From positions 62,001 through 126,000 of the forward strand of contig NZ_JAFB01000003.1 in the NCBI RefSeq assembly GCF_000519205.1: DNA of 64,000 bases, given 5' to 3'. Position numbers and translations under genes: made by a program. The notes beneath the pieces were generated by a model. It did not search any database and had not been told where the DNA came from. It saw only the letters and a list, made by a program, of their open reading frames with translations. Below are positions 62,856-64,000 of the stretch, piece after piece. Source of the DNA: Amycolatopsis taiwanensis DSM 45107. Lineage in GTDB: Bacteria > Actinomycetota > Actinomycetes > Mycobacteriales > Pseudonocardiaceae. Positions within the stretch are counted from its first letter, which is position 1; each line of letters begins with the position of its first letter.

Positions 62856-62887
62856 TGAAATCAACAACCTCTTATTGAAATCAACAA
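62856..62887. promoter_or_regulatory. Direct repeats between XRE and excisionase-like genes
   Basis: TGAAATCAACAA occurs at 62856-62867 and 62876-62887, exactly 20 bases apart (about two helical turns), in an AT-rich patch upstream of both divergent genes. Probable operator. Confidence 0.6.
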
Positions 62888-62903
62888 ACAAGGGACTTTC
62901 ACC

Positions 62904-63119
62904 ATGAGTACATCCATGTCCAAAAACAGGCGACCCGCGTACTACACGGTTCGGGAAACGGCCTGGATTCTCGGCATCGAACAGTCGCGCGTCTCCCGCG
63001 CGATCCGGCTCGGCGAGCTGCGCGCCGTAGCGCGCAACGGGCGTGTTCTGGTGTCGGGCAACGTGCTTGCGCGGCTTCTCGGCGAGCCGGGCGACAGCGG
63101 TTCCGGGGGTGCGCAGTGA
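62904..63119 (+). CDS. Excisionase/MerR-like small DNA-binding protein
   Basis: 71 residues. HTH_17-type domain: YYTVRETAWILGIEQSRVSRAIRLGELRAVARNGR, then VSGNVLARLL. Proteins of this type act as excisionases or transfer regulators in actinomycete integrative elements. First gene of a coupled series: its stop overlaps the start of the WhiB-like gene by 4 bases. Confidence 0.8.
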   Translation: MSTSMSKNRRPAYYTVRETAWILGIEQSRVSRAIRLGELRAVARNGRVLVSGNVLARLLGEPGDSGSGGAQ

Positions 63120-63463
63120 CCTCGGAAGACATTCGTTTGATCGGCATTGCGTGGCGGTTGGACCGGCTGCGGTGGGTGCCGACCAGAGTGCTCGACCAGA
63201 TCGTCAAGCGCGACGGGTCGTGCTTCTGGATGTGCTGCGACGGCGAGCCGCCGCAACTGGTCGGCATCGACACGCCGGACCGGGAGTTGGCCGCTCGGTT
63301 GTGCGCGGGGTGCCGAGTGCCGGAAGAGTGTCTGGAGCTGGAGTTGCGCACGGCCGGCGAACTGACGGTGGGCGTGTGGGGCGCAATGCCGGAGGACGAC
63401 CGCCGGGCGCTTTATCCGCACTGGCTGAGGCGTGGCGAGCGCGCTGGAGGGCCGAGGCCATGA
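63116..63463 (+). CDS. WhiB-like iron-sulfur regulator
   Basis: 115 residues from the GTG at 63116. Cys36, Cys63, Cys66 and Cys72 fit the Wbl cluster pattern (CAGCRVPEEC), with extra Cys40 and Cys41. The family turn reads GVWGA (86-90) where most have GVWGG. Wbl proteins carry a [4Fe-4S] cluster and act with the sigma factor. Element-borne Wbl genes are frequent in phages and integrative elements of actinomycetes. Overlaps both neighbours by 4 bases. Confidence 0.88.
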   Translation: MTSEDIRLIGIAWRLDRLRWVPTRVLDQIVKRDGSCFWMCCDGEPPQLVGIDTPDRELAARLCAGCRVPEECLELELRTAGELTVGVWGAMPEDDRRALYPHWLRRGERAGGPRP

Positions 63464-63792
63464 CCGCAATCAGTTTGACGCCGGTTCAGGTCATGGCTGG
63501 TGTGGGTGTGCTGTTCGTCCTGGCGTCCGTGTGGCGGGCCGGTGCTCGTCGGGCAAAGGCGACGGCCGAGGCGGCTCGGTCCGGGGCGCGGATGGTGTCG
63601 CTGGCGGGGCGTGTGCTGTTCACGGCGGGACTGATCGTCGGCGTTCAGTGGGTGGTGATCACTCGTGCGGGTGGCGGCTGGCTGCTGCTGGCGGTGCTCG
63701 GCGTGCCAGCGCTGTTCGCCTCCTACACCTTGACCCGCGCGTTGACGGTGACCACGTACGACGCGCCCCGTCGCCGGGGTGGTCGCCGATGA
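63460..63792 (+). CDS. Small membrane protein of the element
   Basis: 110 residues, ATG 63460 overlapping the WhiB-like stop. Predicted helices at about residues 9-24, 46-66 and 73-90, with a basic segment between the first two (RAGARRAKATAEAARSG) and a basic C-terminal tail. Resembles small Spd-type membrane proteins next to transfer genes, but no motif is diagnostic. Confidence 0.7.
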   Translation: MTAISLTPVQVMAGVGVLFVLASVWRAGARRAKATAEAARSGARMVSLAGRVLFTAGLIVGVQWVVITRAGGGWLLLAVLGVPALFASYTLTRALTVTTYDAPRRRGGRR

Positions 63793-64000
63793 CCGGGCGA
63801 GCTAAGAGCGCGCGGCCGGGTGGGGCCGAGCCCATCGAGCGGGTCGCGGTACAGGTGGATCGGTTGTGCTGGACTGGGATTCTGCTCGGGCTGGCGTTCA
63901 CGATGACCAATGTCCAGCAGTTCGCGGCGGCTGGCTCCCGACCGTGGTCGCTGCCGTGGTGGGGGGCGTGGCTGCTCGACCCGATGGTGTCGCTGGTGCT
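63789..64000 (+). CDS. Membrane protein, possibly transfer/spread type (partial)
   Basis: ATG 63789 overlaps the previous stop by 4 bases. The visible 70 residues have a basic start, a helix around LCWTGILLGLAFTMTNVQQFA and a second helix beginning in WLLDPMVSLVL. The LLDPMVSLVL signature is common in integral membrane proteins of actinomycete integrative elements that precede the FtsK-like transfer gene. The gene continues past the window. Confidence 0.65.
   Translation, partial: MTGRAKSARPGGAEPIERVAVQVDRLCWTGILLGLAFTMTNVQQFAAAGSRPWSLPWWGAWLLDPMVSLV

Noticed and set aside
63043-63459. Extended frame of the small membrane protein
   Set aside because: It would overlap the excisionase-like and WhiB-like genes; the ATG at 63460 with a 4-base overlap is the coherent start.
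1-64000. CRISPR arrays
   Set aside because: No series of regularly spaced short repeats was seen on either strand, and no Cas-like proteins are present.
1-64000. rRNA or intact tRNA genes
   Set aside because: No full cloverleaf or rRNA-like sequence was noticed; only 3'-end-like scraps near 25155 and 26040.

Overview
The window is high-GC actinomycete DNA. GTG starts, strong AGGAGG ribosome sites, TetR/LacI/GntR/Lrp regulators, many MFS carriers, a WhiB-like protein and degenerate IS256/IS3/IS701 transposases all fit Pseudonocardiaceae or a related family (inference from gene content only). It alternates between compact catabolic or defence operons and gene graveyards holding broken genes and insertion-sequence scars.

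Bases 1-6400: a TetR repressor diverges from an MFS drug-exporter gene cut by the window edge, with two repeated operators between them. Then comes decayed DNA: a frameshifted DHA2-type exporter, an L,D-transpeptidase scrap, a broken IS701-type transposase, two or three small hypothetical genes and a mosaic of IS256 and IS3 remnants.

Bases 6400-24550: small-molecule catabolism. An XRE regulator diverges from a metallo-beta-lactamase-fold hydrolase and a type-B carboxylesterase. A LacI regulator precedes a type III CoA-transferase, an enoyl-CoA hydratase and an MHS-family transporter; near-identical palindromes lie in front of both the regulator and the transporter. Next are an M81 peptidase coupled to an ACS-family transporter and divergent from an Lrp/AsnC regulator, then an MHS transporter, an IlvD/Edd dehydratase and an FAD oxidoreductase divergent from a GntR/FCD regulator.

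Bases 24550-31200: mostly decayed or chimeric DNA with a SAM-dependent methyltransferase, two hypothetical proteins, a truncated phosphotransferase, an MFS gene cut off at a hairpin, and a UvrA-like scrap.

Bases 31200-39860: a TetR regulator, two cytochromes P450, an SDR, a [3Fe-4S] ferredoxin and an FAD ferredoxin reductase, facing a rifampin phosphotransferase-like gene. A 19-bp dyad of one geometry (ATAC-R-G, 7 bases, CTGTAT) precedes the TetR gene, the first P450 and the phosphotransferase. This predicts one regulon joining an oxidative module with a phosphotransfer module.

Bases 40800-53200: a complete four-gene Wadjet (JetABCD) anti-plasmid operon with 4-base overlaps, an unknown 420-residue protein and a large serine recombinase. 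A 19-bp identical sequence sits at both edges and may mark a mobile defence island.

Bases 53340-57450: a Schlafen/AlbA-like protein, then an AT-richer divergent pair made of a Ser/Thr kinase and a helical-repeat-like protein, probably recent arrivals. Bases 57570-64000: a GntR regulator, two inverted paralogues with a divergent Nudix-like box flanking a cupin gene, an XRE repressor divergent from an excisionase-like gene, a WhiB-like protein and small membrane proteins. This last stretch looks like the regulatory and transfer end of an actinomycete integrative and conjugative element that continues past the window.
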